DNA from: Paramisgurnus dabryanus
Taxonomy: Eukaryota > Chordata > Actinopteri > Cypriniformes > Cobitidae
DNA: 64,000 bases
Direction: 5' to 3'
Assembly: GCF_030506205.2 (NCBI RefSeq)
Contig: NC_133340.1
Location: 21,834,636 to 21,898,635 of the forward strand
Position numbers and translations under genes: made by a program. The notes beneath the pieces were generated by a model. The model saw nothing but the letters and a program-made list of their open reading frames with translations. It did no database searches and was not told the DNA's origin. Shown piece by piece: positions 23,923-36,126 of the stretch (positions within the stretch are counted from its first letter, which is position 1; every line of letters starts with the position of its first letter).

Positions 23923-26900
23923 ATGAATCCTGAATAGTAAGTTTGTGTGAAGAAAATCGCTGATGACACATCAAACATATCACGTGCTGTCGTGTTATAT
24001 TTTTATTATTAACAATAATCAACTTACATTAACGGGAATATTTATTTGATAGCCATGTTTATGAATGTTTTGTTATTAGAAAAACAAGTTGTTGTTGGTC
24101 CTGATCAGCCGGCGACGCGGTAACGTTACATATCAAATGATATATTTTTAGGTCTTTATGTATTAGTTTTATGTAAGCTATGTGTAGTTATTAGTAATAA
24201 TAATCATATATATTTAATGTCACGTTGTTTTTCATGAGCTCACTCTCTTTTCCGACACACAGAAAAAGTGCCACGTCGTTATTGAGTTAAGATTAAACGG
24301 ATGTAATGGTTTTATGAACTTTAAATACTAAAGAATCATCTTTATCAAGAAATGAAATGATAAATCTTATAGATGATCGTCTTGTATGGTTATGAAAAGT
24401 GAGGAAGGCCTCAGAGTTTTTCTTGAGGACCTGTTGAGATATTTAAAGCCACCTTTGATCAACACCATAGTAATGAATGATTCATGTACCGTGCACGAGT
24501 CACTCCAGGTTACTTAGCAAAGATACTACGATAATGCAAGGTTTTATAAAAGCATGTTGTAGGGGATTCTCACCTGACAGAAATCTCATATGGGGTCACG
24601 TGACATCCCATCACACCCTTCATTTGGCTGTTCAGTCACTGCTGTGGTGATAAACGCAGGCTATGTGTGATAAGTTAACATATATGTTATTAATGTGTTA
24701 TTAAGCACTGATAGGTGGGATAACTTCTTCTCTGTTTTCCCGTAGTGACTACCTGTTTAAACTTCTTCTGATTGGAGACTCGGGTGTTGGGAAGTCTTGC
24801 CTTCTGCTTCGTTTTGCTGTAAGTTATTCGCACACACGTTAGGGCAGATAGTGGTTGTTATTGCACAAGTGTACTGCGATCAAGCCGCCAAGAAGGTCAA
24901 TGTAAATGGGACATATCATGAAAATCTGACTTTTTTATGTTTAAGTGCTATAATTGGGTCCCCAGTGCTTTTATTAACCTAAAACATGTGATAAAGAACA
25001 ACCCAGTAACTTAGTTTTGGTAAACCATTCTCTGCAAGCACGTAAAAAATTAGGTCATTGAAATTTGTCTCCCCTTGTGATGTCAGAAGGGGATAATACC
25101 GCCCCTTAATCTGCACTATCCAATCACGACACTGCCATTTAGTGCAGAGAGAAAGAGAAAAAAATAATTGACAGCTTAATTGAGTTTGAATTTTAATAAA
25201 CCACCATTATGTTGATCAGTGTTTGCATGTAAAAGGACACACCCAAAAATGGCACATTTTTGCTCACATCTACAAAGTGGCAATTTTAACATGCTATAAT
25301 TAAATTAAATACAAATAGTATTTTGAGCTAAACTTCACCAAAGATTTACTGTACATCTTAAAAAGTCTTTTGAACCTTTCTCAGGACGACACATATACAG
25401 AGAGCTATATCAGCACAATCGGAGTGGACTTCAAAATCAGGACGATAGAACTGGATGGAAAGACCATCAAACTACAGATCGTAAGTGCTTGGAGTCCCAA
25501 AACGTACTCTTTATGTGAACATAATTGGTTTACAAGCTCAATGTCGTGCAAAAATGGTTTCTTGACACTACTCAAGTAAAGCAAACGTCCACAAACAGAG
25601 CTGTTTGTTTTTCTTTCCTTGCTATTTTGAGTTTTATGTGACACAGATGCAATGCATGCGATTTATGTATGCAATATATTTTAGTGTAAATATTGATGTT
25701 TTTGTTTTACCACCAGTGGGACACTGCAGGCCAGGAGCGATTTCGTACCATCACGTCCAGCTACTACAGGGGAGCCCATGGGATCATTGTTGTTTACGAT
25801 GTGACGGATCAGGTGACCAAATATTCTGTCATAGCAACACCAATATGATTAATCGGTTTTAGGGGTGGGCAATAATTAGCCTGCGATTCTCATGCGTATC
25901 TCATCAGTAAAGCCGGTTTTGTGATAAGTAGTAAATCGCCATCACCTGCCTTCAAATGGAGCGGCATTTAGTACACAGAGCTGTATTTCACCGAAAAGCT
26001 AGGCAAAGTCGTGTTCATAATCGTGGACAAATTGCCTCCGATAATGTATGCGATTTTGCCTAACTTCTCGTTTAAATACTGCTAATGCCGCTCCATCTGA
26101 AAGCAGGTGATGGCGATTATAAAGCTTGGACATTTTAGGATTGGGTTAGGTTCAGGGTTGGTACCTAGTAATTACAGAGTAACACAATAAGTAGTACATG
26201 GTATGTACAAGCGGAACTGGACTGTTAGTGCTTTGTTGCTTATGTTTTTATCTGAATGTGTTTTGGGTTCAGGAGTCTTTTAATAACGTCAAACAGTGGC
26301 TTCAGGAGATCGATCGCTATGCTAGTGAAAATGTCAACAAACTCTTGGTGGGAAACAAATGTGATCTGACCACGAAGAAAGTTGTGGACTACACAACAGC
26401 GAAGGTATGCAATCTGTCCGACACTTAGCTAAAACATTTAATACATTTCTCTACTGATGTGTGGTCACGTGTGTATATCATCATTTTTATAAGTCTTTAT
26501 ACAGAGTCTTAGTTAATAATACAAAAGCAAATGTAATACAATAACAAACAAGATTATTTTTTACCACTTTTTTTGTGGTAAAAGCAATGACGCTAATTCA
26601 AAACTGCGATTGCCAAGGAAAAAAAACGTGTCTTTGCATTTAATCCCGCGATGCTTCGCGTTGAGTGTGTATGCAGGATAAGTAAATAAATATAGGTATT
26701 AGAACAAAAAAAGTGGTAAAAATTAATCTTGTTTGTTATTGTATTACATTTGCTTTTGTATTATTAACTAATACTGTTTGTGTATTTGAATTGACTTTGT
26801 ATGTAATCTACTTGCGCAAATTGTTGAATTTGCATTTTGTGTGTATGCCTCATTACAATGACATCTACCGATACAAATAGTTTTGCTTTATGATTCTTAT

Positions 26901-27591
26901 TAAATCAAATTATTATGTCATGCACACAAACAGCAATTTTGTTGTCATTGTCGCCCAATTCAAAATCCAACAGCATGACATTAGATGTGTTTTTTCACCC
27001 CTTTTGATTGCCAGGACATAATTTGCCCCGATCATCACTTGTTTTTAAACAATTTGCTGGTGTCCAATAGTGGGGAAAATTTTTATACCGATTATCGGCT
27101 GATATATCGATGCATCTCTAAACTTTTATTTTATTAATAAATTAAGAGTAGTTGTTTGCTTTGTGTCCATAAAGTCTCAAATAGAAAGTGAAAATAATCA
27201 ACTGTGATGATGTAACTGTAATGATATGTATTTTTATCTTTACTATGTAGTTAATTAACTAGGTTATCTTAAAATGGCTATTATCACATAGTAATTTAAT
27301 GACAAAACATTTTCTATTGAATAACTGATAAGTGTGATGTATAAGGTTGTGGTCGCTTTTTGAGATGAGTTTGTTGCTGTATTTTTCTCTCAGGAGTTTG
27401 CAGACACTCTGAGCATCCCGTTCCTGGAGACGAGTGCAAAGAGCTCCACTAATGTAGAGCAGGCCTTCATGACCATGGCGGCTGAGATCAAGAAGAGAAT
27501 GGGACCCGGGGCCACAGCAGGAGGGGCGGACAAATCCAACGTCAACTTTCAGAGCACGCCAGTGAAATCGTCCGCTGGAGGGTGCTGCTGA
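23923..27591 (+). CDS. rab1a: Rab1 small GTPase (RAB1A-like)
   Basis: Six coding exons: 23923-23936, 24746-24818, 25385-25480, 25717-25812, 26273-26404, 27394-27591. Phases agree and encode 202 residues. Rab1 cycles between GDP and GTP and tethers ER-derived vesicles at the Golgi. Visible motifs are P-loop GDSGVGKS (15-22), effector segment around TIGVDF, WDTAGQE (62-68), NKCD (121-124), ETSAK (149-153), and a C-terminal CC for double geranylgeranylation. The start [15 protein letters not shown] lacks the MSS prefix of human RAB1A, as in RAB1B, but QESFNNVKQ and NKCD are RAB1A-type. Synteny with sertad2, aftph and lgalsl also supports RAB1A. Teleosts have several rab1 copies, so the a/b suffix cannot be set. 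Introns carry several MITEs. Confidence 0.93.
24895..25330. repeat. dispersed repeat in rab1 intron 2
   Basis: Motifs such as gggacatatcatgaaaatc, aacttagttttggtaaacca and ccgccccttaatctgcac recur in inverse orientation inside 36373-36898. The family is the 'catggcccctttaa'-ended DNA element seen there. This copy has weak ends. Confidence 0.65.
25866..26120. repeat. foldback repeat in rab1 intron 4
   Basis: The arm aatcgccatcacctgcc..aaatggagcggcattta (about 25934-25971) is inverted at about 26084-26119. The same arms occur in the hAT-like element at 55902-56237, so this is a diverged member of that family with a different (gggcaataatt) edge. Confidence 0.7.
26509..26771. mobile_element. MITE with about 65-bp near-perfect TIRs
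   Basis: The left arm begins ttagttaataatacaaaagc, and the right arm (26704-26771) is its near-perfect inverse. Arms reach about 65 bases, ending at the accacttttttt motif. The centre is unrelated. Such well-preserved arms suggest a fairly recent insertion in rab1 intron 5. No transposase is present. Confidence 0.85.
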
Positions 27592-27710
27592 GGCCCTGAT
27601 GCTTTACAAGCAAACAGATGTCCCAATAACATCATCGAAACAACAGTAACATTACCTACCGTATACCAGAGCTGATTGAGCAGGTGGAGAGAGTATGTGT
27701 GTATGTGAGA

Positions 27711-27803
27711 TTGTGTGTGTGTGTGTGTGTGTGTGTGCTTGTTTGAATGTGAGTGTGTGCGTGTGTGCGTGAGACTGTGTGTATGTGAGTGTGTGTGTGA
27801 GAG
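27711..27803. repeat. (GT)n microsatellite in rab1 3' UTR
   Basis: An imperfect tg/gt dinucleotide tract with gtgagtgtgtgcg variants lies about 120 bases after the rab1 stop, inside its likely 3' UTR. Confidence 0.85.
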
Positions 27804-28723
27804 AGAATTAAGGACTAAGAAAAGTAATGATAATGAGAGGATCAAATTAAACATTGCCTGATATTGTATCATGCATGCAAATAGCTGCATGACCAAACAA
27901 ACACTTTCCCAACTGTTTCATACTTAAATCTGTCACAGAACCTCAATTGTTGGGGTTAAACGTCTTAAATTCTTTAGGTCCATTTAGACAAAATTCCAGC
28001 ACTTCGGACGATGATGTCCCGTTATCAATATTTTTAAAGGACCACAGCTAGATTTGGCTTTGAACTTCCTCATCTGACCTATCAACAGAGGATTGGACTG
28101 TGAGGTCATGATTGACCTCTGAATTGTGGGTTCCTTTACTGTGGATCCCAGTGCGGTTGCTACGGTGACCGCTTCCTCAGCTTCTGCCTTCAGTTTGGTG
28201 GATCATTTGCCCATTTGGGCAATCGTTGTTTATCATTTGCATTATATTTTAGTTGGGCTTTTTAGGATTTCAAGATATTGGTCCTCTGAACGCAGCGGAT
28301 TTTGTGTAATAATTAAAAAAAATATACGAATCAAAACTTGACACACCAGCTGCCCATTTAAAGTTATTTAGAAGTCAAATCTAGCAGTTGCTTTTGCAGA
28401 AACTATGTAATATAAATATATATATGATGTATATTGGACTTAATAAAACTGTCAGCATTTGTTTACCAACAGCACAAGATCGTCACTGTAACACCAATGC
28501 AGGCACTATATCAGATTAATGTATAAATGTATCTACGGTATATAAATGTAATCACTCACGTGCTGATTTACATTGAGTGACAAATGACAGAAAAACAAAA
28601 AGTCACGGAGAATAGTTAAATATGTAAAAAAAATAATCTTTTCAAAGCTAAAATATTGCTTTTCTCTTGTATTTTTTGTTTTCTTTTATGTCACACAATG
28701 TTTAAACTATGAAGGAAATGTTT

Positions 28724-28729
28724 AATAAA
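28724..28729 (+). terminator. rab1 poly(A) signal (distal)
   Basis: AATAAA lies after tgtttaat. A second, proximal signal is at 28442-28447 (taataaaactg). Two usable sites would give 3' UTRs of about 0.87 and 1.15 kb. Confidence 0.6.
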
Positions 28730-28888
28730 AATGGTTTTAACTGGAACATTTTGTATTATTTAAAGATGACTCTAGCTGTGTTTCCCTTACTCGCCAAATT
28801 GCGCAAATTAGTTTAGTATATAAAGCACTATTAAAACAACAGAGCATTGCGTCAAAGTGATGTACAATTCTAAAATAGTTAATAAAAA

Positions 28889-29662
28889 GAAACCACAGCA
28901 TCATAACATATAAACAACTTAAATAAAACCTTTTGAAATGGCGAATCCAAAATGTGCACAATTGAAACATCAATTTTGCATAAAATATATATGCTCGGTT
29001 GAGGTGGTTTTTCAGGCAATTCGAAAAAGAATGTATCGCAAAACTGCAGTGTTTTTTGCAGATTTACAAGTCACATGGTCATTCTTTAAATATGGCACGG
29101 TATGTTTGGTTGTAAGACCAGACCGAAGAGGTGTGTTGTGACAAGAACCGACAAGTGCATGACGTTAAAATACCGCAGGAGCGATTTGAAAGTCGACTGG
29201 TTTTATGCTACGTACACACCAAATGCAGGGCATCACGTTACTTGCTCTAGATTACTCACGCGATTTAACGTCGTGTAAAAATTTTCGCTCGAGTTGAATA
29301 TTTACAACTTAGGCGAATAGCACGTGTTTTTGCGGCAAACGCTCCGCCCATATCACGTCATTCGCATCGGCCCGCAAGGAAGCGTCTTTGCATTGACTTT
29401 GTATGTAATCTACTCGCGCAAATCGTTGAACTCCCGTTTGGTGTGTATGCCCGATTATACCTTCACGCTTTCACAGTAATTTTAATGTAATTCGCATGTC
29501 AGTCCATTTTTGTCGCATGACAAAACCACAGCATCATAACATTTAAACAACTTAAACAAATAAAACCTTTTGAAATGGCGAATCGAAAATGTGCACAATG
29601 GAAATATAAAATATATCGCAAAAAGTTTTTATGCTCGGTTGAGGTGGTTTTTCAGGCAATTC
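28889..29662. repeat. local duplication flanking a MITE
   Basis: A segment of about 135-140 bases, from aaaccacagcatcataaca to tttttcaggcaattc, occurs twice in direct orientation (28889-29022 and 29522-29662). The copies differ by small changes and an extra tract. They flank the palindromic element at 29204-29456. Confidence 0.8.
29204..29456. repeat. palindromic repeat ('tacacaccaaatgc')
   Basis: It starts atgctacgtacacaccaaat and ends with the inverse type (gtttggtgtgtatgc). A second copy lies at 33337-33657. The interior has cgtcattcgcatcg and gcgaatagcacgtgt. Confidence 0.7.
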
Positions 29663-29900
29663 TAATGTTGGAATTTGTTGACATTTAAAAAATATCACTA
29701 AAGTTTTGCACAAATTTTAATGGCAATGCAGCTTCTGATGTGTTTCATATTGATACGTTTAGGCAAACACTACATAAACAGCAGCTTGACTTTTTGACAA
29801 ATTGTTTTACTAGGTGGCGCCAAAAGATGAAGTTGATGACAGACAGAATATCTCATTGGCCTACAACTTTTTTTTTTAAAGAAGATGTAAAAACTTGCTC

Positions 29901-29965
29901 CTGTTTAGCTAAGTGGTAGAGCAGTGCAAAAGGTTATGGGTTTGAACCCAATACAAAATATCACA
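29901..29965 (+). repeat. tRNA-derived SINE head
   Basis: A pol III A-box-like TAGCTAAGTGG is at 29906-29916 and a B-box-like GGTTTGAACCC at 29939-29949, about 33 bases apart as in tRNA genes. Flanking sequence cannot form a complete tRNA cloverleaf with acceptor stem, so this is a SINE rather than a functional tRNA gene. Confidence 0.6.
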
Positions 29966-32805
29966 AACACCTTTTCAAAGGCTTGTGAATTTTATTTAAA
30001 GGACTTAAAATTAAGAAAACGTATTGCACGCTTGTCCAATGTTAGTGGCATATGTGAATAGTAAACCTAATAAACTCCATCTGTGGTTAGTCTTAACTAA
30101 GACATCTCACCCATCTCTCTCTGATTTTTACAAACATCTCTAATCCCTTGCGAATTGACGTCCTCTGTAACAATTCCTTTACAGATATATGTCAAGAAAA
30201 GTAATCCCAATGGATTTTAAGGCGTACGCTGTATTGTATGATGTGAAAAGTCACACAATGAAAGCAAGGAGGCAGAATGCCATGGCTGAACATTAGACAT
30301 GTGCACACACACTTCTGCAAAAAGAGACAGCTGTCTTCACCGTGGCCTGCAGGGTTCAGAGGTCAGGGTCAAGGACAATGGCAACGCATGTGCTTATGGG
30401 GGTGTGCATAGTGATTTTTCGCCTTTATTTCATCTGCGATGGCTGAGAGACAAAAGGCTGGGGGATCGAGGGGTGGAGTTATGTGTGGCAGCTGTTTAGG
30501 AGCTGGAGAGACGAGATAAAGATGGGGGGTGGATGGATTTAAGCAGAAGATAAAGCAAAAATTGCATTCTGTTTACAAGCAAATAATCTCATTAAAGTTT
30601 GTATATAGATGATAAAACTTGTGTTGCTCTCCACCACAATGACCACAATGATGTTTTGAGTACTTTGTATCATTGGTATGATGTTTTTAGGATGACATCC
30701 TAAGATCATTTTGCACTTTTTGTATAAATGCAGATCCGTATATTTATCACTCCGGTGTGCGGCATCATGCACATAAGTAATGAATTTGCTTATTAAATTG
30801 AAAGTTTCAGAACTCCCACTTGAATTGGTTATGTCGTGTGCTTGATGTGGTTTTCGAGCAGACGTTATAAAGGTGAGGGATGGTTTAAAATGAGTCAGCA
30901 GCTGTGATGAGTTGCTTCTGTCTGTCATTTCTCTTGTTAAGACCATCTGGATGGTATGAAAGGTGGAGAAATGGAAAACACGATCAAGTGGACAGATGTC
31001 TAAAAGTGTGCCTCACAATTTGTAAATATGCCTGAACTTCAACACGCATATGTTTAATCTTTCAAAAATTTTATTTTCAAACACGTGACACATACCTAGC
31101 TTTCTGTCAAAATGGGGGTTTGGAAATAATGCTAAATCTATACAGGGAGTTTACCCCTTTTAAACACAATAATTAAAATATTGTGGAATGTTTGTAACCA
31201 AACCATTTTTATAGTAGTCAATGATGCCCTAGATCTTTTTGTTTTTTAAAATATCTTCTCTTCCTTTGTGGTCATCAGAACAATGAAAATTGTAAAAAAA
31301 TTTGTAACAACATAAGAGTGAGTAAATGTTAATTTTTGGGCAAACTAGGGCTTAAACTGTCGCTTTAAGCAAAGGTCTCTATTTGATTTTGATCCAATCT
31401 CATTGCTTTTCAACTTCAAAAAAAGTTGTTGCACATTTTGGGATAGTATGAAACATTATTTAGCCTACTTTATATATTAATCATTTTCACAATCCCCAAA
31501 ATGACAGACTTCAGTAAACATTGCTTAGCATTTTGTTGTTCCCAAAGTAACCACATTAACACTCAAACTCAAAAACAGTGGCAAAGAAATAAAGAAGTTT
31601 AAGAATAAATTTAGCATTATTTGTTTGCTCAGTGTTTTACACAAACAGTGGCCCTGCACTTCTGAAACTTGAAAGTTGTATAGAGCTCGGCTCGTGTCGT
31701 GAATAGTTCACATACTTGTGGCTTTTTTTTTTGGAGTGTGTTGAGCTAGTATTCACGTTCACTGACATATGCAGACTGGAATGAGAGCGAGAGATGACAG
31801 CACTGTGCAGTCCGATTCATTTAACTGAATCAAATACTTCGAACGGTTAGAATGATTCACTCAACAGGCAGTCCCAACGTAACATTCACCTTAATCATTT
31901 GTAGATAAATCGTTTTTATTAATGTCAAATGTTGGATTTTTCGCTGAAAATGTTGTTCACGACTGTAAAGAACCATATTAATTTCATTATTTTGATAATT
32001 TGCATATTATTTTTTTTTTATTATTATGCACATTTAACAATGTAACGATTTTGTTCTTTTGATTGTATAAAATGGCAATACTGTGACCGTGACTACTACA
32101 ATGATATGTAAGTTATCTACATTTTGTAGGTGGCTTGTTAGCGGCAGATATAAAATAAAAAAAATTATGAGAGATTATTTTGACATTAAATGTTGATTAA
32201 ACACTGGTGTTTGTCTTATTTCCTGTTAGCACTGTAAATTATCAATTAGTTTAAGTATTGATGAAAGCGTTTCATCAGTCGAGCGGTAGGGGAGAGTGGG
32301 GTAAAGTGAGACATTTTTTACATTTGCTCCCCTCTAAGCGAGCTAAAATGATATATCAGTCAAATTTACACATTTCCCATTAATTCAGGATGTTTCCTAG
32401 CTATGGAAATTACCAGAATGTATTCAGGACGAAGAGCAGTGAAAATATGATTGTTTTAAAAAAAGTGGTCTTGTGTCTCACTTTACCCCAGCTTAGGGGT
32501 AAACTGAGACAGACCAGAAAAATCAAGGGGGTAAAGTGAACCAGCTCGGGGTAAACTGATCCACTTACTTTTTACACTCTGAAACTACCATAACAGCACA
32601 TATTGTAACAGATAAAATCCTGACGGCTAGCTTGACAACCACACATTCCAGAACTAATGTTGGACTAGTAACAGAATCAAGGGGATTGGTCAATTAAGAA
32701 CATTATTTTTCTAAACACTTGAAAGTACAGTAACTCTGAACCAAAATCAAATACAACATAACATAATTCAAAAGTTATATTTTTTGGCCAGTTTTTTCCT
32801 TTATT

Positions 32806-32960
32806 TAACAGTGAGTTTTGGAGAGGACAGGAAAGTACAGGGAGGAGAGAAGGGTATTGGATCGGCAAATGACCACGAGCCGGGAATCGAACTCCCAGAA
32901 AGTGTGAAAGCACCACATGTCGGAGCGCTGCCCACTGTAGACCATTGGCTCCGACAATTC
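32806..32960. repeat. SINE-like fragment
   Basis: The segment contains gccgggaatcgaactc, which resembles a pol III B box, together with a purine-rich part (gaggacaggaaag) and ccattggctccgac. It lies inside the 32289-34262 element. It is probably a degenerate tRNA-related SINE. Confidence 0.45.
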
Positions 32961-33127
32961 AAATTTTTTTAATTAACATTCAAATGACATATAGAACCAG
33001 TTAGATTAGAACGCAGTCTGGGGGTCAGAACAAAGGACCCTTAGAGCCAGCTAGTGTCTGCGGGTCAGCGCAAAAGACAATCAGAACCATCTATCAATAT
33101 TTCTATCCCTTGCAGCTGCTCTTACTT

Positions 33128-33657
33128 TGGGTTCACACCAGACGTGAGTTCAACGATTTGTGCAAGTAGATTACATTCAAAGTTAATGCAAAGACACGAT
33201 CAGACGCATCCTCGCCTGGGGCGATGCGAATGACGCCATATGAGCGGAGCATTTGCCGCGAAAACACGCACTATTCACCTCAAACATGTCTTCGCCCAAG
33301 TTGAAAATATTTATCTCGAACGAAAAATTTGCGAATAATGCTACGTACACACCAAATGCGGGGCAGTGCGTTACTTGATCTAGATTACTCGCAGGATTTA
33401 ACATTGTGTAATGGAATTTTTCGCTCAAGTTGAATATTTTCAAATTGGGCGAAGACATGTTTGCGGCGAATAGCGCGTGTTTTCGTGGAAAACGCGCCAC
33501 CCATATCACGTCATTCGCATCGCCACATGCGAGGACGTGTCTGATTGCATCTTTGCATTGACTTTGTATGTAATCTACTTCCGCAAATTGTTGAACTTGT
33601 GTCTGGTGTGAACCCACAGTACCATGATGCCTCGCGTTTGGTGTGTACATAGCATTA
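33128..33657. repeat. two overlapping palindromes
   Basis: Palindrome A pairs tgggttcacaccagac (33128) with gtctggtgtgaaccca (ending 33616), and its arms run about 100 bases or more. Palindrome B pairs aatgctacgtacacacc (33337) with ggtgtgtacatagcatt (ending about 33656). The two share inner sequence and interlock rather than nest, which suggests repeated rounds of arm duplication within one family. Confidence 0.75.
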
Positions 33658-34399
33658 GAGAATTCTTTCCTTCCTTGACCTAAGCAGCTGCACTCTCCAT
33701 CTCCTCAAGGGGTGTTTTTCCCCAGGCTGTCTTCCTGGTGTATTGACTAGGCGTAATGGTTTTTCTGCAATGTTTATAAAATTAAAAATAAAACATATGT
33801 AATGTAATATTACATTAAAATATGTTTTAGACTAAACTGAACTTGTGCCTCGTGTCTCACTTTACCCCACATCATTTGTCTCACTTTACCCCACCACCAC
33901 ATTTTGGAAAAAAACTCTCTCTCTTGGAAATTCAGGCTAATCTTCAGCTAGCATCAACACAAGGTTTTATATGTTGGTAGTTCATAAACATGTGTGATAT
34001 AAGTTTTTCTACCTGAATCAATTTGCTTTGGCACAACAGTTGATTAAGTTGACAGCAAGAAAATTTACTTTTACAAGCAAAAAATATATTTTTGTGAAAA
34101 AAACATGTTAACCACAGCAGCATGAGGTCCTGTCCTTCATGGCCAAGGGGAAATTTGAGGGGCTTAAAAACATAATGGTCATAGGACCACAAATGTGTTC
34201 CGTTGCCTAGATACAGGGGGTGTCTCACTTTACCCGATGTCTCACTTTACCCCACTCTCCCCTACAAACCTTTGGTGAATCGCTTCAATGCGGCTCAAAT
34301 GAACGATTCGTTGGTGAATCGTATATCGCAAGGCATCTGTGAAGCTTACGTCACTCATGAAGACTCCGCTTGAGGGTTGGTTAAAGGCGGAACAGATCG

Positions 34400-34526
34400 G
34401 TCAGTCCGATGACTGGATCGAGTTAAAACTATCAGACCGTGATGCGAGCGTGTAAACACGATACAAAAAACATGACGGATAAACAAGTCCGATGAGCTGT
34501 TTCGCTTCTTCAGATGACCTGATATG
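34400..34526 (+). other. sertad2: candidate noncoding first exon of sertad2
   Basis: The sertad2 coding exon begins right after a splice acceptor (tctctcag near 37211), so an upstream exon must exist. A good donor, gatatg|gtgagt, at 34526 closes a CpG-bearing stretch (gatgcgagcgtg). This is a guess by position and donor quality only. Confidence 0.25.
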
Positions 34527-35583
34527 GTGAGTTCATGACCAGTTCACCACACTGTGGTTCACTATGTATATCAAATACTTTTATTATCTAACGTTAATTA
34601 TATAAACGCATACTGAACGAAGAGGGAAAATCGCGTAAACGATAAAAATTACAACATTTTGTGTTCAATGTCTTTATAGATGTGATAATATTTTATGATT
34701 TCTTACACTTTGAATATATGGGGGTGTTTTTGTAGGTATGTCTTTATTAGGGTTAGAAACGTAGTGTTTCCTCGGGGTCGATATTGAAACATGATCCACT
34801 GTGCTGTGTGTCAGTGGTGATTTTAGTGCAGGTGGTCAGGGGTGGGCTCATAGCTTCCAGCACAATCCATGCAGGCATTTTCTTTTTGTTTGTTTGGCTA
34901 CTTAAGTTTAAAACAGCGGTGAAGCTTTCGTTTTACTGTAAGCCTATGCGAGTTTCACTTTGAACTAATGGTTGTGTGGGTGTGCAGAACAAAATGTCAC
35001 TTGTTCAGTCACTTTAATCCGACCTTATGAAACATAGCATCATGTTGGCTCCGTATATTCACAGATAATATTTTACATACAAATCTTCACATGGTGGTAT
35101 TTTACAATTAACTTCTAAATATACATTTACTTAAATTGACAAATCTATTTAACATGTGTATGGTTATGACGCAGAGTACTGTTTTCCATTGCATTTACTA
35201 CAAAAGCAAACCACATATTCACATACATTACATTATGACCTCACTTTATAGTCAACCCATGACATCACAAAGGCACATGACATCATGAAATCACACAGAT
35301 CAAATAAAAAAGACAAAGTTCATTTTTTTAAATAACCTGAGTACATGAATTTATAAGGACTGTTTATTATGTAACTGTGCGAGTGAATTTACTAACCATA
35401 GCTGCATTTTAGGGGAGGAAGTGATGCAATTTGATGCACTTACAGGAACCCTTTGATTTACAGTAATCCCAGAGTCATCTGTGTAGTCGTGACTTGTGAT
35501 AGGCGAATGATGTCTGGGTGTTTGCCCAATCTTCAAAGAAAAAGCTATTTTTTCTTTTAGTTTCATCTGGATTAACTAACTAT

Positions 35584-35724
35584 ACACTGTAAAAAAAATT
35601 GTATGAAGTTAAAACAACTCGGTTTTGCAAGTCAATTCAACCTTCTATTTTAAGTTTTTTTTTAAGTTTTGTAAAAGTTAAGAAAATTATATTTAAAAAA
35701 TATAAAGCATAATTTTTACAGTGC
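35584..35724. repeat. short MITE, 'cactgtaaaaa' ends
   Basis: The ends acactgtaaaaa and tttttacagtg are inverted. The inner part aaaacaactcggttttgcaa recurs at 63928-64000 (aaaacaacttggttttgcaa), where the window cuts it. Confidence 0.75.
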
Positions 35725-36126
35725 ATAAATACATAAATAAAATATAAATGCAAATCATTTTAGCTAATTTAAACAGTTTTATAATGAAAAGAATTCAAAT
35801 ATAAATAAAATTTACTCAAATAATGTTTTTTTTAAATGCATTGATATAGTTTGAACAATTGTTTATGTTTATATATGTTAAAAAGTTTTTAAATAGTTAC
35901 AATTTTAAAAAGTAAATTATACACTGCAAAAAAAGACTGACTTACTTTTTTGTACAAATATAAAAAATAATCTAAAAACAAAATAAAATTGTCTTGATGA
36001 GCAAAATTACCTAAGAAAATAAGTAGTTTTTAGACATGAAGAAATGTCAAATTTAGGGGGGAATTGGTGCTTAAAACAAGCAAAACAATCTATCTGCCAA
36101 TGGGGTAAGACTTTTTTTTGAAATAA

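Larger units (their letters stand above)
32289..34262. mobile_element. about 2-kb TIR element, 'ggggtaaagtgagac' family
   Basis: The left terminus ggggagagtggggtaaagtg is perfectly inverted at the right terminus (ttaccccactctcccc). Subterminal copies of tctcactttacccc occur again at about 32475, 33858, 33882 and 34220. Both ends are flanked by TA, possibly a TA target site. No transposase frame survives. It contains other repeats (32806-32960 and 33128-33657). Confidence 0.8.

Noticed and set aside
27549..27896. 115-codon minus-strand frame with His/Thr/Ser runs
   Set aside because: It is antisense to the rab1 3' end and its GT microsatellite.
29901..29965. Functional tRNA gene
   Set aside because: A- and B-box-like motifs are present, but no matching acceptor stem or clean anticodon arm can be formed; a SINE head is the better reading.
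30539..30946. 135-codon minus-strand frame
   Set aside because: No recognisable domain, ordinary AT-rich composition, and no exon structure around it.
33183..33650. 155-codon minus-strand frame
   Set aside because: It falls entirely inside a palindromic repeat, and related copies elsewhere are not open.
32289..34262. Endogenous retrovirus
   Set aside because: There are inverted rather than direct terminal repeats, and no gag, pol or env-like frames.
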